Source: Pseudomonas guariconensis (GTDB taxonomy: Bacteria > Pseudomonadota > Gammaproteobacteria > Pseudomonadales > Pseudomonadaceae). From it: a stretch of 64,000 nucleotides of DNA. The notes below the pieces were generated by a model. It did no database searches, had not been told where the DNA came from, and saw only the letters and a program-made list of their open reading frames with translations. Positions within the stretch are counted from its first letter, which is position 1, and each line of letters opens with the position of its first letter. Both the position numbers and the translations under genes were made by a program. This document shows positions 1-8,656 of the stretch, piece by piece. The DNA lies in assembly GCF_015680235.1 (NCBI RefSeq), contig NZ_JADLJL010000002.1:210264-274263 (forward strand), given 5' to 3'.

Positions 1-1
1 G

Positions 2-2836
2 CGCAGCAACGGTGCTGGCGCCTGGCGCTTGGGGTCGGAGCAGCCGCTCGAATGGGAGGGGCCCCATTACCTGTTCCGCCGCCTCGGCGGCCAATTGGCG
101 GAACTCGATGACGAGCAGATCGACCAGGTGCTGGCCATCCATGGTTTCGATGAGGACCAGCTGCGGGCCCTGCACGTTCATGACCAGGCACCGGATGCCG
201 CTTTGCTGGACACCGTCGAGCGCACCTTGCTGGACCAACGCATCCGCCATTTGGTTGGCAGCTTGCGTTCCGGCCGTGGCGGCGAGGACCCGGTGACGTT
301 GCTGCAGGCCAAGCGTTTGCCTGGCGCGGCGACATTGCCTGATCAGCAACTGGCTGAGCGCATATGGTGCGATCGTCGCCTACTGTTGCAACGTCTCTAT
401 GATTCACAGCAGCACGAAGACGGCCCGTCGGGCGTATTGCGCCGGGCTTTTCCGAGCCTGCACCCACGTGCGGCGAGGGCGCTCCTGGACGCGGCGGGTA
501 GCGCTGATCTGCAGCGCCTGCACGAAAGCGGGCGAATCGGCTTGCAGCTGGCCGAGGCGGGGGCCGCCCTGGCGCTGCACGTGCGCGTGGTGCGTGTCTA
601 TGAGGCCTTTTTCCTCGATACTCCTCAAACCCGCGATCTGGCCCGGGTCGCGATCGGCATGCTCAGGTATCTGCCCGGCGCGGCCGAGGGGGTGCGTTGG
701 CGCCTGTTCGAGGCGCATGCACAAGGCCCGCAGCTGCTTACGCTCGACCAAGGGCGCCAGGCATGGGACCTGGCCCATGTCGATGGCCGTTTCATGCTGC
801 ACGATGCGCAGGGCATCGCCTTGGGTGACCCTGGTGAGTTGTTCGAGATGATGGCCCGTGCCTATGCCGATGACCAGCGCCAGGCCATGGGCATCGGTGA
901 GCCCTTCGCGCATAACCTGCGTGTGCTGCTGGGCCGGCAAGCCCTGCGTAATCGCACTGAAGTGGTGCGTTCGCTGCACGACGACCAGGGGGGCCGCTAC
1001 CGGCTGCCTTGGCGCCAGCCCGACGGTCGAGTCGGCTATCCGCTGAGTGGGCATGGCGCGGTGAGGCGGCAGTGGCGCCGAGGGCAGGCGCAGGCATTGC
1101 TCGCCAGGGTCCGTGAACTGTACCCGGGCTTCAGCGAACAGAACGTTACCCAGTGGATCGATACGGTACGTCAGTCGGGGCGTAGCGTGCACCGCGAGCT
1201 GGACAGGTTGGCCGAGGAGCTTGACGAGCTCGAGGACTGCTTGTCCCAGTGGGCGGAGCAACCGGCCAGTCGCGTTGTCCGGCAGGCTCGAGACAGCGTC
1301 CGTGTGGCATTCAACAACTGCTGGCGACGTGTGAGGATCGTCGGCCCCTATCCTGACCCGCTGTCCAACCACTTTCGCCTGACCATTCAAGGCATGCGGA
1401 TCGGTCAACTGCCGGAATTGCCCGCGCAGGTGAGTTTTGGCCATGTCGTCGAACTGCTGCTCATGGACATGGATATGGAGCAGATACCGGCCAGCTTCTG
1501 GCGAGCCTTTCCTCGCTTGCAGGTCCTGGACCTGGGCGGCAACCGCTTGACCCGGGTCCCGCAGCAACTGATGCGCCTGGAGCATCTGCACGAGTTGATC
1601 CTGGTCGACAACCAGATCGTGCTCGATGGCCCCCAGGCGGTCACGTTGAGCCGGTGTGTCCATCTCGTGCTTCTGGACCTTTCCCACAACCCGTTGGGGC
1701 GTAGCTTTTCCCTGGCCAGGTTGGAGCAGCTGCTGCGGTTGGACATGCGCAACACCGGAATCACCCAGTTACCAGAGGCGCTGCTGGATCTTCCTCAACT
1801 GGTCTATGCCGACCTGCGCGACAACCGGATCAATGCCTTGCCTGCGGCCTATGACCTGGCGCCGATGGATGTGAGGCGCAGGTTGCGCTTGGCGGGTAAC
1901 CCCTGTGGCCAGCGACGCCTCGCCGAACAGCTGGACGATTGGCCGCACGCCGACGATCCCGACGAGCACCCGATAAGCCCTCGTCAGCTCTGGAGCCAGG
2001 CCATCGGCTCGCAGGGACGTGGCGGGCTGCTGGCCTGCTGGAGCGTAGTGGAAAGCGAGGAGGGGGGCGAGCGGCTTTTCCGGGTATTGCGGCAATTGCT
2101 GCGCTCCGAAGGTTTCCGGCGCAACCCCCAGGCCATGGCCTACCGGGTACTGGGGGTATTGCGCGCCATGGCCGACGACCCCGTGCTGCGCCGGCAGCTG
2201 TTCGATGTCGCGAACGATGAATGGGGATGCCAGGATGGCGCATCCTGGTGTTTCGACAACCTTGAGGTGAGCATGCTGGTGTATCGGGCGCAGGCCGATC
2301 CCCAGGGGCATCCGGAGCAGGCCCTGTTGCATCTGGGGCGTCGATTGTGGCGCCTCGAAGAAGTGGACCGGATCGCCCTGCTGGACGCCGGAGCACGAGG
2401 CCTGGAGGCGGAGGGCAGCGAAGTGGGGCTGGCCTTTCGCATAGGCTTGCGCGAGCGCCTTGACTTGCCCATTGGCAGCGACGACATGAGCTATGCCCAG
2501 GTCGCAGGTGTCGATGGCCCGATGCTGGACCGTGCCTACCAGCGCGTGCTGGCAGCCGAGACGCCGGGACGCTTGGCTGAGTCGCTGGTCGACAGACCCT
2601 TCTGGCAAGCTTGCCTGGAGCGCATCCACACTGACCGCCTGATGGCGCTCGATGCGCCATTCCAGCAACGCCTGGCTGCCGTGCTGGATGATGAAACGTT
2701 GTTGCTGGGCGAGCAGCTGGAACGCGCTTCCGGTATTCGTGACGAACAGCGCGCGGCGCGTCGTGCATTGATGCTCGAGCTGACACTGGCGGCGCTGGAA
2801 ACGCCGCCGCCCAGGCCGGGTGGCACGGCGCCTTGA
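2..2836 (+). CDS. NEL-type E3 ubiquitin ligase effector with leucine-rich repeats (5' end cut by window)
   Basis: The reading frame is open from the first bases of the window, so the N-terminus lies to the left; the first in-window initiator (TTG at 29) is probably not the real start. About 944 residues are visible. The first ~450 are helical and resemble the N-terminal region of large Pseudomonas LRR effectors. Leucine-rich repeats of the LxxLxLxxNxLxxLP type follow at about nt 1380-1900. The C-terminal third matches the NEL (IpaH/SspH-like) ligase domain, with the C-x-D signature as GCQDGASWCFDNLE and the presumed catalytic Cys at nt 2228-2230. Proteins of this family ubiquitinate host proteins after delivery into eukaryotic cells. 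No secretion system or chaperone gene is visible nearby. Family assignment is good; target and delivery route are unknown. Confidence 0.85.
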   Translation, partial: RSNGAGAWRLGSEQPLEWEGPHYLFRRLGGQLAELDDEQIDQVLAIHGFDEDQLRALHVHDQAPDAALLDTVERTLLDQRIRHLVGSLRSGRGGEDPVTLLQAKRLPGAATLPDQQLAERIWCDRRLLLQRLYDSQQHEDGPSGVLRRAFPSLHPRAARALLDAAGSADLQRLHESGRIGLQLAEAGAALALHVRVVRVYEAFFLDTPQTRDLARVAIGMLRYLPGAAEGVRWRLFEAHAQGPQLLTLDQGRQAWDLAHVDGRFMLHDAQGIALGDPGELFEMMARAYADDQRQAMGIGEPFAHNLRVLLGRQALRNRTEVVRSLHDDQGGRYRLPWRQPDGRVGYPLSGHGAVRRQWRRGQAQALLARVRELYPGFSEQNVTQWIDTVRQSGRSVHRELDRLAEELDELEDCLSQWAEQPASRVVRQARDSVRVAFNNCWRRVRIVGPYPDPLSNHFRLTIQGMRIGQLPELPAQVSFGHVVELLLMDMDMEQIPASFWRAFPRLQVLDLGGNRLTRVPQQLMRLEHLHELILVDNQIVLDGPQAVTLSRCVHLVLLDLSHNPLGRSFSLARLEQLLRLDMRNTGITQLPEALLDLPQLVYADLRDNRINALPAAYDLAPMDVRRRLRLAGNPCGQRRLAEQLDDWPHADDPDEHPISPRQLWSQAIGSQGRGGLLACWSVVESEEGGERLFRVLRQLLRSEGFRRNPQAMAYRVLGVLRAMADDPVLRRQLFDVANDEWGCQDGASWCFDNLEVSMLVYRAQADPQGHPEQALLHLGRRLWRLEEVDRIALLDAGARGLEAEGSEVGLAFRIGLRERLDLPIGSDDMSYAQVAGVDGPMLDRAYQRVLAAETPGRLAESLVDRPFWQACLERIHTDRLMALDAPFQQRLAAVLDDETLLLGEQLERASGIRDEQRAARRALMLELTLAALETPPPRPGGTAP

Positions 2837-3047
2837 TGCCAGGAGGGGCCACGGGCCTGGCAGCTTTGGGCTATGCTCACCTTGGTCGTCAGTATTTTCC
2901 GCGGATGCTGTAGGCCCGGTCTGGGGGAGCGAGTAATGGCAAGTTACCTTTCGCCTATCCACCTGTCTTGAGAGGTAGTTTAGGCTCGCACGTCGGATCT
3001 TTCTTCCTGACCTGTAGTCTTTGTTTCGAGAAAATAAGGAGATGCGC

Positions 3048-3599
3048 ATGCTCGTTCGGTCACTGACCCTCGCCACCTTGCTCGCCTTCGCTGGCCCCCT
3101 GTTCGCCGCGGACAGCGACGCACCGCTGGCCAAGGAACTGGGCAAGGCCAGGCCCTTGGTCATCATCGCACCCAGCAGCGCCGACCCGACCTTGCGCGGG
3201 TTGAACGAGGCCCTCAAGGACCCGGCCACCCAGGCCGCTTTCAAGGAGCGCAGCCTGGTGCTCTACAGTGTCGCCAACATGATGGGCAAGCGTGAGGACA
3301 AGAACCTCGAGCAGCAGACCACCATGGCGCTGATCCGCGAGCTCAAGCTCGGGGCCAGCAAAGGCACCAAGGTGATCCTGGTGGGCAAGGACGGTGAACG
3401 GCATGTGCTCAAGGACGACGACAGTGGTGAAAAGCTCGATCCCCAGGTGATCTTCAAGGCCGTGGATGAATTACCCGCCACCGAGAAGGCGGTGACCGCA
3501 CCGGAGCCTGTGGCGACGTCCAGCGAAGCCAAGCCCAAGGACAACAAGCCTGCCAAGCCCGCCAAGCCGGCGGCCCCGCCCAAGCCGCTGGAGGATTGA
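3048..3599 (+). CDS. DUF4174 domain secreted protein
   Basis: A 183-residue protein with a clear Sec signal peptide (LVRSLTLATLLAFAGPLFA, cleavage after AxA). The body fits DUF4174 proteins, small thioredoxin-like-fold proteins of unknown role: RPLVIIAPSSADP, then a strand-rich segment ending in KVILVGKDGERHVLKDD. The last ~35 residues are a low-complexity Lys/Pro/Ala tail (KPAKPAKPAAPPKP). The ATG at 3048 is chosen because AAGGAG ends 6 bases before it; ATG 3042 is too close to that site, and a TTG at 3021 has no ribosome site. Likely periplasmic. Function unknown. Confidence 0.75.
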   Translation: MLVRSLTLATLLAFAGPLFAADSDAPLAKELGKARPLVIIAPSSADPTLRGLNEALKDPATQAAFKERSLVLYSVANMMGKREDKNLEQQTTMALIRELKLGASKGTKVILVGKDGERHVLKDDDSGEKLDPQVIFKAVDELPATEKAVTAPEPVATSSEAKPKDNKPAKPAKPAAPPKPLED

Positions 3600-3606
3600 C
3601 TACCCC

Positions 3607-3634
3607 TTGGCCTGGGCCCAAGCGCCCAGGCCAA
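3607..3634 (+). terminator. hairpin after the DUF4174 gene
   Basis: Eleven-base inverted repeat TTGGCCTGGGC / GCCCAGGCCAA with a 6-base spacer, eight bases past the stop codon. The following bases (ATTC) are a poor U-tract, so termination may be weak or the hairpin may only protect the 3' end. Confidence 0.5.
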
Positions 3635-3639
3635 ATTCA

Positions 3640-3717
3640 TGTATCACACTGTATCAACCCCATGGCGTGAACCATTCCCATACAAAATCCCGCCGCTGCC
3701 GATACACCCTCGATACA
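3640..3717. promoter_or_regulatory. phased TGTATC/GATACA repeats upstream of the metallophore operon
   Basis: TGTATC occurs at 3640 and 3650, and its reverse complement GATACA at 3701 and 3712. The members of each pair are about one helical turn apart and the two pairs face each other across about 45 bases. The set ends 50 bases before the ATG at 3767. This is the layout of an operator bound by a dimeric regulator, perhaps with looping. The regulator is not identified. Confidence 0.4.
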
Positions 3718-3766
3718 CCGCCGCGATGTAATGGCTCCACTTTCCAACCACAAGTGGAGCATCACC

Positions 3767-4060
3767 ATGAAACAGTCGAAAAATACCCTTGGCCTGCTCG
3801 GCGCCGCTCTGATCGGCGGCATGGTACTTGGCAACACCGCGTTCGCGGCTGAACCTTTGACCCAGGGGTACCAACTGGCCGCAGCCAAGGTGGCTGGCGA
3901 GGGCAAGTGTGGCGAGGGCAAGTGCGGCGCCAGTGAAAAAGCCAGCAAAGGCGAAGGCAAGTGCGGTGAAGGCAAATGCGGTGCCGGTGAAAAAGCCACC
4001 AAGGCCGAGGGCAAGTGTGGCGAAGGCAAGTGCGGCGGTGATGGCAAGGCCCACGGCTGA
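3767..4060 (+). CDS. hvfA: HvfA/BufA1-type RiPP metallophore precursor with six EGKCG motifs
   Basis: A 97-residue precursor. It has a signal peptide (hydrophobic core LGLLGAALIGGMVLG, cleavage near AFA-AEP) and then a Lys/Glu/Gly-rich core with EGKCG six times in three tandem pairs, spaced by short ASEKASKG- and AGEKATKA-like linkers. The only six cysteines are in these motifs. In the HvfA/bufferin family (DUF2282), such cysteines are converted by a DUF692 iron enzyme and its partner to oxazolone/thioamide or related groups that bind copper in the periplasm. The two required partners follow directly. TGGAG lies 7 bases before ATG 3767; the upstream ATG at 3731 lacks a site and would spoil the signal peptide. 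Family call is strong; the modification in this species is inferred. Confidence 0.9.
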   Translation: MKQSKNTLGLLGAALIGGMVLGNTAFAAEPLTQGYQLAAAKVAGEGKCGEGKCGASEKASKGEGKCGEGKCGAGEKATKAEGKCGEGKCGGDGKAHG

Positions 4061-4081
4061 CGCCCTGGCGATCGATCAGTT

Positions 4082-4120
4082 GCACCGAGGCTTGTCGCAA
4101 TAGCCGGCAAGCCTTGGTGC
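4082..4120 (+). other. intercistronic hairpin between precursor and maturase genes
   Basis: GCACCGAGGCTTG (4082-4094) pairs with CAAGCCTTGGTGC (4108-4120), 13 bases with one G-U type pair, in the 109-base gap between hvfA and hvfB. There is no U-tract. Such hairpins in precursor/enzyme operons often stabilise the upstream message or allow partial read-through, giving more precursor than enzyme; that role is inferred. Confidence 0.5.
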
Positions 4121-4169
4121 CACTGCCAAGGACAGGCCCGGACCTGTTCGATCAGTGGAGCTTACCTAC

Positions 4170-5003
4170 ATGAACGACACTCTTCTACAGGCAGGCCTCG
4201 GCCTTCGTCGCGGTCTGCTGCCCCAATTGCTGGCGATGGAGCAGGGCGCTGTCGATTTCCTGGAATGCGCGCCGGAAAACTGGATCGGCATCGGTGGCGT
4301 CTACGGCCAAGGCCTGGACCAGCTGGCGGAACGTTTCGCCATCGCCTGCCACGGCCTGTCATTGTCCCTGGGGGGCAGCCAGCCATTGGACCAGGGCTTT
4401 CTGGCGCGCACGAAGCAATTTCTCGAGCGTTACCAGGTGCGCCTGTACAGCGAGCATCTAAGCTACTGCAGCGACGACGGACATCTTTATGACTTGATGC
4501 CGATCCCTTTCACCGATGAGGCGGTGCACCATGTCGCGGCGCGCATTCGCCAGGCCCAGGATTTGCTGGGGCGGCGCATCGCCGTGGAAAACATCAGCTA
4601 TTACGCCGCACCTTACCAGGCCATGAGCGAGCTGGATTTCATACGTGCCGTGCTCGACGAGGCCGATTGCGACTTGCTGCTGGACGTCAACAACGTCTAT
4701 GTCAATGCCTGCAACCATGGTTACGACGCCGGAAAGTTTCTCGACGGGCTGCCTCTGGAGCGCGTGGTCGGTATGCATGTGGCCGGCCATTACGACGAGG
4801 CGCCGGACCTGAAGATCGATACCCACGGCGCTGCGGTGAAGGATGCCGTGTGGTTGCTGTTCTCCCTCGCCGTCCAGCGTTTCGGCGTACAGCCGACAGT
4901 ACTGGAGCGGGACTTCAACTACCCGCCGCTGGCCGAACTACTGGCCGAGACAGCGCGCATCCGTGCGCTGCAGGACGCGGTCAGGAGCGTACACAATGTC
5001 TGA
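4170..5003 (+). CDS. hvfB: DUF692 multinuclear non-heme iron peptide maturase (HvfB/BufB, MbnB-like)
   Basis: A 277-residue TIM-barrel protein of the DUF692/MNIO family, which uses two or three iron atoms and O2 to modify cysteines of RiPP precursors. The expected ligand-bearing motifs appear in order: [60 protein letters not shown] and LERDFNYPP. It is placed between the EGKCG precursor and the DUF2063 partner, the usual order. The start is ATG 4170, 9 bases after TGGAG; the GTG at 4155 overlaps that site. It overlaps the next gene by 8 bases, suggesting translational coupling. Cytoplasmic. Confidence 0.92.
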   Translation: MNDTLLQAGLGLRRGLLPQLLAMEQGAVDFLECAPENWIGIGGVYGQGLDQLAERFAIACHGLSLSLGGSQPLDQGFLARTKQFLERYQVRLYSEHLSYCSDDGHLYDLMPIPFTDEAVHHVAARIRQAQDLLGRRIAVENISYYAAPYQAMSELDFIRAVLDEADCDLLLDVNNVYVNACNHGYDAGKFLDGLPLERVVGMHVAGHYDEAPDLKIDTHGAAVKDAVWLLFSLAVQRFGVQPTVLERDFNYPPLAELLAETARIRALQDAVRSVHNV

Positions 5004-5700
5004 GACCCTGCGCACCCAACAGTACGCCCTGGCCCGCCATATTCGCGATCCCCAAGGCAACCCGCCGCCGCCGGGGATCGAGGCACGACGCCTGAAGGTC
5101 TATCGCGAGCTGTTCTACAACTCGATCGAGGGCCTGTTGGCCGGCTGTTTCCCGGTCATGCGCCAGACGCTCGGCGACGCCCGCTGGCACGCACGGGTGC
5201 GGGCGTTCTATGCACACCACCGGTGCCAGACACCACTGTTCACCGAGATCGCCGAGACATTCATCGACTACTTGCAAAGTATCGAACCCGACGCCCCCTG
5301 GCAGCTCGAACTGGCCCACTACGAGTGGATCGAAGCCTCGCTGTACCTGAGCGATGCCCAGGATCCGCCGCACCAGCCCGATGGCGATCTGCTCGAGGGC
5401 GAGCCCTTGTTGTCCTGTTTGGCTCGGGTGCTTGCCTATCGTTGGCCGGTGGAGTGCATCGGGCCTGACCACCAACCCGTCGAACCGCCTGAAGCCCCTA
5501 CATTGTTGCTGGTGTATCGGGATGCGCAGCTTCAGGTGCGCTTTGCCCGGCTGACACCGATGGCTTATCAGTTATTGGCAGGGTTGCCGGGAACTGGACG
5601 CGAGCGCTTGCAGGCGTTGGGTGGGGAAGAGGTTCGGCGCCATGGGTTGGCGCTGCTGGAGGACCTGCGAAGACAACGCATCATCGTGGGGACCCGCTAG
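4996..5700 (+). CDS. hvfC: DUF2063 RiPP maturation partner (HvfC/BufC)
   Basis: A 234-residue protein with the DUF2063 N-terminal region ([40 protein letters not shown]) typical of the partner that binds both the precursor leader and the DUF692 enzyme. The C-terminal half is less conserved. It starts inside the end of hvfB (ATG at 4996, hvfB stop at 5001-5003). It closes the three-gene operon; the DoxX-like membrane protein often found in bufferin operons is absent here. Confidence 0.88.
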   Translation: MSETLRTQQYALARHIRDPQGNPPPPGIEARRLKVYRELFYNSIEGLLAGCFPVMRQTLGDARWHARVRAFYAHHRCQTPLFTEIAETFIDYLQSIEPDAPWQLELAHYEWIEASLYLSDAQDPPHQPDGDLLEGEPLLSCLARVLAYRWPVECIGPDHQPVEPPEAPTLLLVYRDAQLQVRFARLTPMAYQLLAGLPGTGRERLQALGGEEVRRHGLALLEDLRRQRIIVGTR

Positions 5701-5748
5701 GCGGGTTGTGCATTCCACAGTAAAACAAGTCGTACCTTCGCATTTGCT

Positions 5749-5922
5749 GGCAAAGGCTTCGCCCTTGATCGCGGGACAAGCCCGCTCCCACAGGGGGGCG
5801 GCGTTAGCCGCTTGTTCTCTGCGCGACAGCGCAGCCCGGAAGGGCTGAGTGATCTCCCGCAGAACAACGCGTAACTATTTGATTTTGTAGGTCTTGTGGG
5901 AGCGGGCTTGTCCCGCGATCCT
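5749..5922. repeat. pair of REP elements in inverted orientation with a shared linker
   Basis: Two REP palindromes in opposite orientation: GCGGGACAAGCCCGCTCCC at 5771 and TGTGGGAGCGGGCTTGTCCC at 5895. Between them (5863-5887) is a 25-base AT-rich tract that also occurs near 24640 and 43951. Together they fill most of the 334-base gap 5701-6034. No gene is visible in the gap. Confidence 0.85.
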
Positions 5923-6034
5923 GCACCACCTCGCCCCCAAGACCGGCACAATGGCGTGCCGGTCGTCAGCTCCATTGATCGCCTGCATGGACCATTCGGT
6001 CAACCTTGGGAACCCCTGGCAGCTTGGTGAATGA

Positions 6035-8602
6035 ATGGACGTGACGCCTGGCAATGAAATGTCGACCCGCAGCCACGTAGTGCGGCAGCTGATTCTGGTG
6101 TTTACCGGTGTGCTGGTAGTGGCCTTGACGCTTGGCCTGGTATCGCTCTACCGCCTCGCCGAGGCCTTGGATCGGCGTGAGGTGGAGCAGAGCCGCTTCT
6201 ACGCCGCGTCCGCCCTGACCCAGCTGCAGAAAAACGAAAGGAGCTTCTTGTTGACCCATGCCCATTGGCAAGCTGCCTACGACCACTTGGCAGGGCCGGT
6301 CGACAGCCATTGGGCCTATGACGAAGACAACGTCGGGGCCACGCTCTACACCTCCAACGGTTATACCGGTGTCTATGTGCTGGACGACGACGGTACCCAT
6401 TACGCCATCCTTGAAGGGCAGTTGAGCGACGAAGGCCTGGCGCGCCACAGCGCCAGTGCCGACCGTGTGCTGCAACTGGCCCGTGTGGCCGACCAGACCG
6501 AGCAGGCTGCGTCGGGCTACCTGGTGTTTCGTGGCCAACCGGCGGTATTCGTTGCGGCGGTGATCCGCCCACCGAACTTGGCCCACCACCTGCCACAGCC
6601 TACCGCGGTGCTGGTGTTCATCCGCGTGCTTTCGCCCGCTGTGCTCGAGCCTTTGGGCCGGTCGGTGGGGCTGTCCGGTTTCGTCATCCGCGATGTGGCC
6701 GTCGAAGTGCCCGGACGCGGGTTCCTGCCGCTGGAGGGCAGCGGCCATGCGCTGACCTGGGCGATCCCACAACCCGGCACGGCCCTGATCCATACGGTCA
6801 TCCCGCCTTTGGCCGTGGCCCTGTTGCTCATCGCCCTGGCCATGGCGCTGTTTGCCCGCCACGCGATGCGCGCCAGTGCCGGCATCGACCGCAGCCACCG
6901 CCAGCTGGCCGCCTCCAAAGCCGCACTGGAAACCAGCGAAGAACGCTTCAAGGCCGTTGCCGAAGCCGCCTCGGACTGGATCTGGGAAACCGATGCCCAA
7001 CTGCACCTGACCTACCTGTCGGCACGCTTCGCGGAACTCACCGGGCATGCCGTACAGGCCTGGTTGCAGCGCCCGATCACCGAGTTGTTGTCCTGCGATA
7101 CCAGCCACGTCGAGACCTGGTTGCACGGCCTGGCCGCCACGGGTGCCTCCGGCAGCTTGCGCTGCCAGTACAATGACCACATGGATCAGCAGCGGATCTG
7201 CAGAATCGCCGCACGCGCCATCGTCGAACAGGGCGTGTGTTCGGGCTTCAGGGGCACCTGCAGCGACATTACCGATGAGGTGGCCGCTCATGCGCAGATA
7301 CAGCACTTATCGTTGCACGATGCGCTTACCGGGCTGCCCAATCGCAACAAGCTGTTCCGTTTCCTCGAACAAACAAGTCAAGGTCTGGATACGCCCCAGG
7401 TAGCGCTGCTGATGCTCGATCTGGACAACTTCAAGCCGATCAACGACAGCCTTGGCCACCCGGCGGGCGATGCCGTGCTGATCGAGGTGGCCGCACGCCT
7501 CGGCCAGGCCACTCGTGACAGCGACCTGGTGGTGCGGCTGGGCGGCGACGAGTTCATCATCGTGCTGGCCCGTCCGGGTGACCGTGAAGACATGGACCGT
7601 TTCTGCCTGCGCGTGATCGAGGCGCTCAAGCGGCCGATGCAGGTGGAAGGGCATACCGTGCAGATCGGGGTCAGCCTCGGTGTGGTGCTGTCGGCGGAAT
7701 ACCCCGGTACGCCCAGCGACCTGATCCGCTACGCCGACGTGGCCCTGTACAGCGCCAAGCAGGCCGGCAAGAACACCTGGCGCTACTTCTCGGCGCAAAT
7801 GAACGCGGCGCTGATGGACAAGCGCGTGCTCGAAGGTGAGTTGCGCGAGGGCATCCCGCGTGGCGAACTGGTGCTGCATTTCCAACCTCGCTTCAAGGTC
7901 GATGGGGCCACGGTTGCCTCGGTCGAGGCCTTGGTGCGCTGGCAGCACCCCCGGCTCGGCCTGTTGCGCCCGGACCGGTTCATTGCCTTGGCCGAGGAGT
8001 CGGACCTAATCGTGCTGCTCGGCAACTGGGTGCTGCGCGAAGCCTGTGCCAGGGCCAAGGACTGGCCACAACCGATCATGGTCTCGGTCAACATGTCGCC
8101 GGCGCAGTTCAGCCGCAGCGACGTGGTTCGTGACGTGGGCGATGCACTGCGGGCCACGGGGTTGCCAGCCCACCGCCTGGAGCTGGAGATCACCGAGAAC
8201 GTCATGCTCAACGACATCGAAGGCGCCCTGCATACCATGAATGCGCTCAAGGAGCTGGGTGTGCGCCTGAACATGGATGACTTCGGTACCGGCTATTCGT
8301 CGCTCGGTTACCTGCGCACGTACCCCTTCGACAGCATCAAGATCGACAAGCGTTTCGTCCAGTCGCTGGGCAAGAGCGGCAGTGACCGCAGCGTGGTGCA
8401 GGCGATCATCAACCTGGGCAACGCCATGGGCATGACGGTGACCGCCGAAGGGGTCGAGACCGCCGAGCAACTGGCATTGCTCAGTGACGACCAGTGCCAT
8501 GAAGTGCAGGGCTTCTTGCTCAGCAGGCCGGTGGAGAACGAGGTGTTGGTACGGATGATGTCGGAGCAAGGGGGACCCCAGGTGCATTCGAAGGCGCGCT
8601 GA
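6035..8602 (+). CDS. membrane CHASE4-PAS-GGDEF-EAL cyclic-di-GMP signalling protein
   Basis: An 855-residue protein: N-terminal membrane segment (about 17-40, LILVFTGVLVVALTLGLVS), periplasmic CHASE4-like sensor (about 50-245), second membrane segment (about 253-277), PAS domain (about 300-410, WIWETDAQLHLTYLS), GGDEF and EAL domains. The diguanylate cyclase motif GGDEF is intact at 503-507, preceded by the RxxD inhibitory I-site at 494-497. The phosphodiesterase motif EAL is intact at 631-633, with ENVML, DDFGTGYSSL and EGVET downstream. Both activities may therefore be retained, or one may be regulatory. ATG 6059 (MSTRS) is an alternative start; neither has a strong ribosome site. The gene stands alone. 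Confidence 0.93.
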   Translation: MDVTPGNEMSTRSHVVRQLILVFTGVLVVALTLGLVSLYRLAEALDRREVEQSRFYAASALTQLQKNERSFLLTHAHWQAAYDHLAGPVDSHWAYDEDNVGATLYTSNGYTGVYVLDDDGTHYAILEGQLSDEGLARHSASADRVLQLARVADQTEQAASGYLVFRGQPAVFVAAVIRPPNLAHHLPQPTAVLVFIRVLSPAVLEPLGRSVGLSGFVIRDVAVEVPGRGFLPLEGSGHALTWAIPQPGTALIHTVIPPLAVALLLIALAMALFARHAMRASAGIDRSHRQLAASKAALETSEERFKAVAEAASDWIWETDAQLHLTYLSARFAELTGHAVQAWLQRPITELLSCDTSHVETWLHGLAATGASGSLRCQYNDHMDQQRICRIAARAIVEQGVCSGFRGTCSDITDEVAAHAQIQHLSLHDALTGLPNRNKLFRFLEQTSQGLDTPQVALLMLDLDNFKPINDSLGHPAGDAVLIEVAARLGQATRDSDLVVRLGGDEFIIVLARPGDREDMDRFCLRVIEALKRPMQVEGHTVQIGVSLGVVLSAEYPGTPSDLIRYADVALYSAKQAGKNTWRYFSAQMNAALMDKRVLEGELREGIPRGELVLHFQPRFKVDGATVASVEALVRWQHPRLGLLRPDRFIALAEESDLIVLLGNWVLREACARAKDWPQPIMVSVNMSPAQFSRSDVVRDVGDALRATGLPAHRLELEITENVMLNDIEGALHTMNALKELGVRLNMDDFGTGYSSLGYLRTYPFDSIKIDKRFVQSLGKSGSDRSVVQAIINLGNAMGMTVTAEGVETAEQLALLSDDQCHEVQGFLLSRPVENEVLVRMMSEQGGPQVHSKAR

Positions 8603-8656
8603 GGCTTCGCGAGGCAAGCCTGTTACAGAAATGGGGCGTGGCGACGCGGCCGCGGC

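Noticed and set aside
404..1687. 427-codon minus-strand frame inside the LRR/NEL gene
   Set aside because: Antisense shadow of a high-GC gene; low-complexity composition and no ribosome site.
1769..3244. 491-codon minus-strand frame spanning the end of the NEL gene and the DUF4174 gene
   Set aside because: Overlaps two well supported genes and has no recognisable family features.
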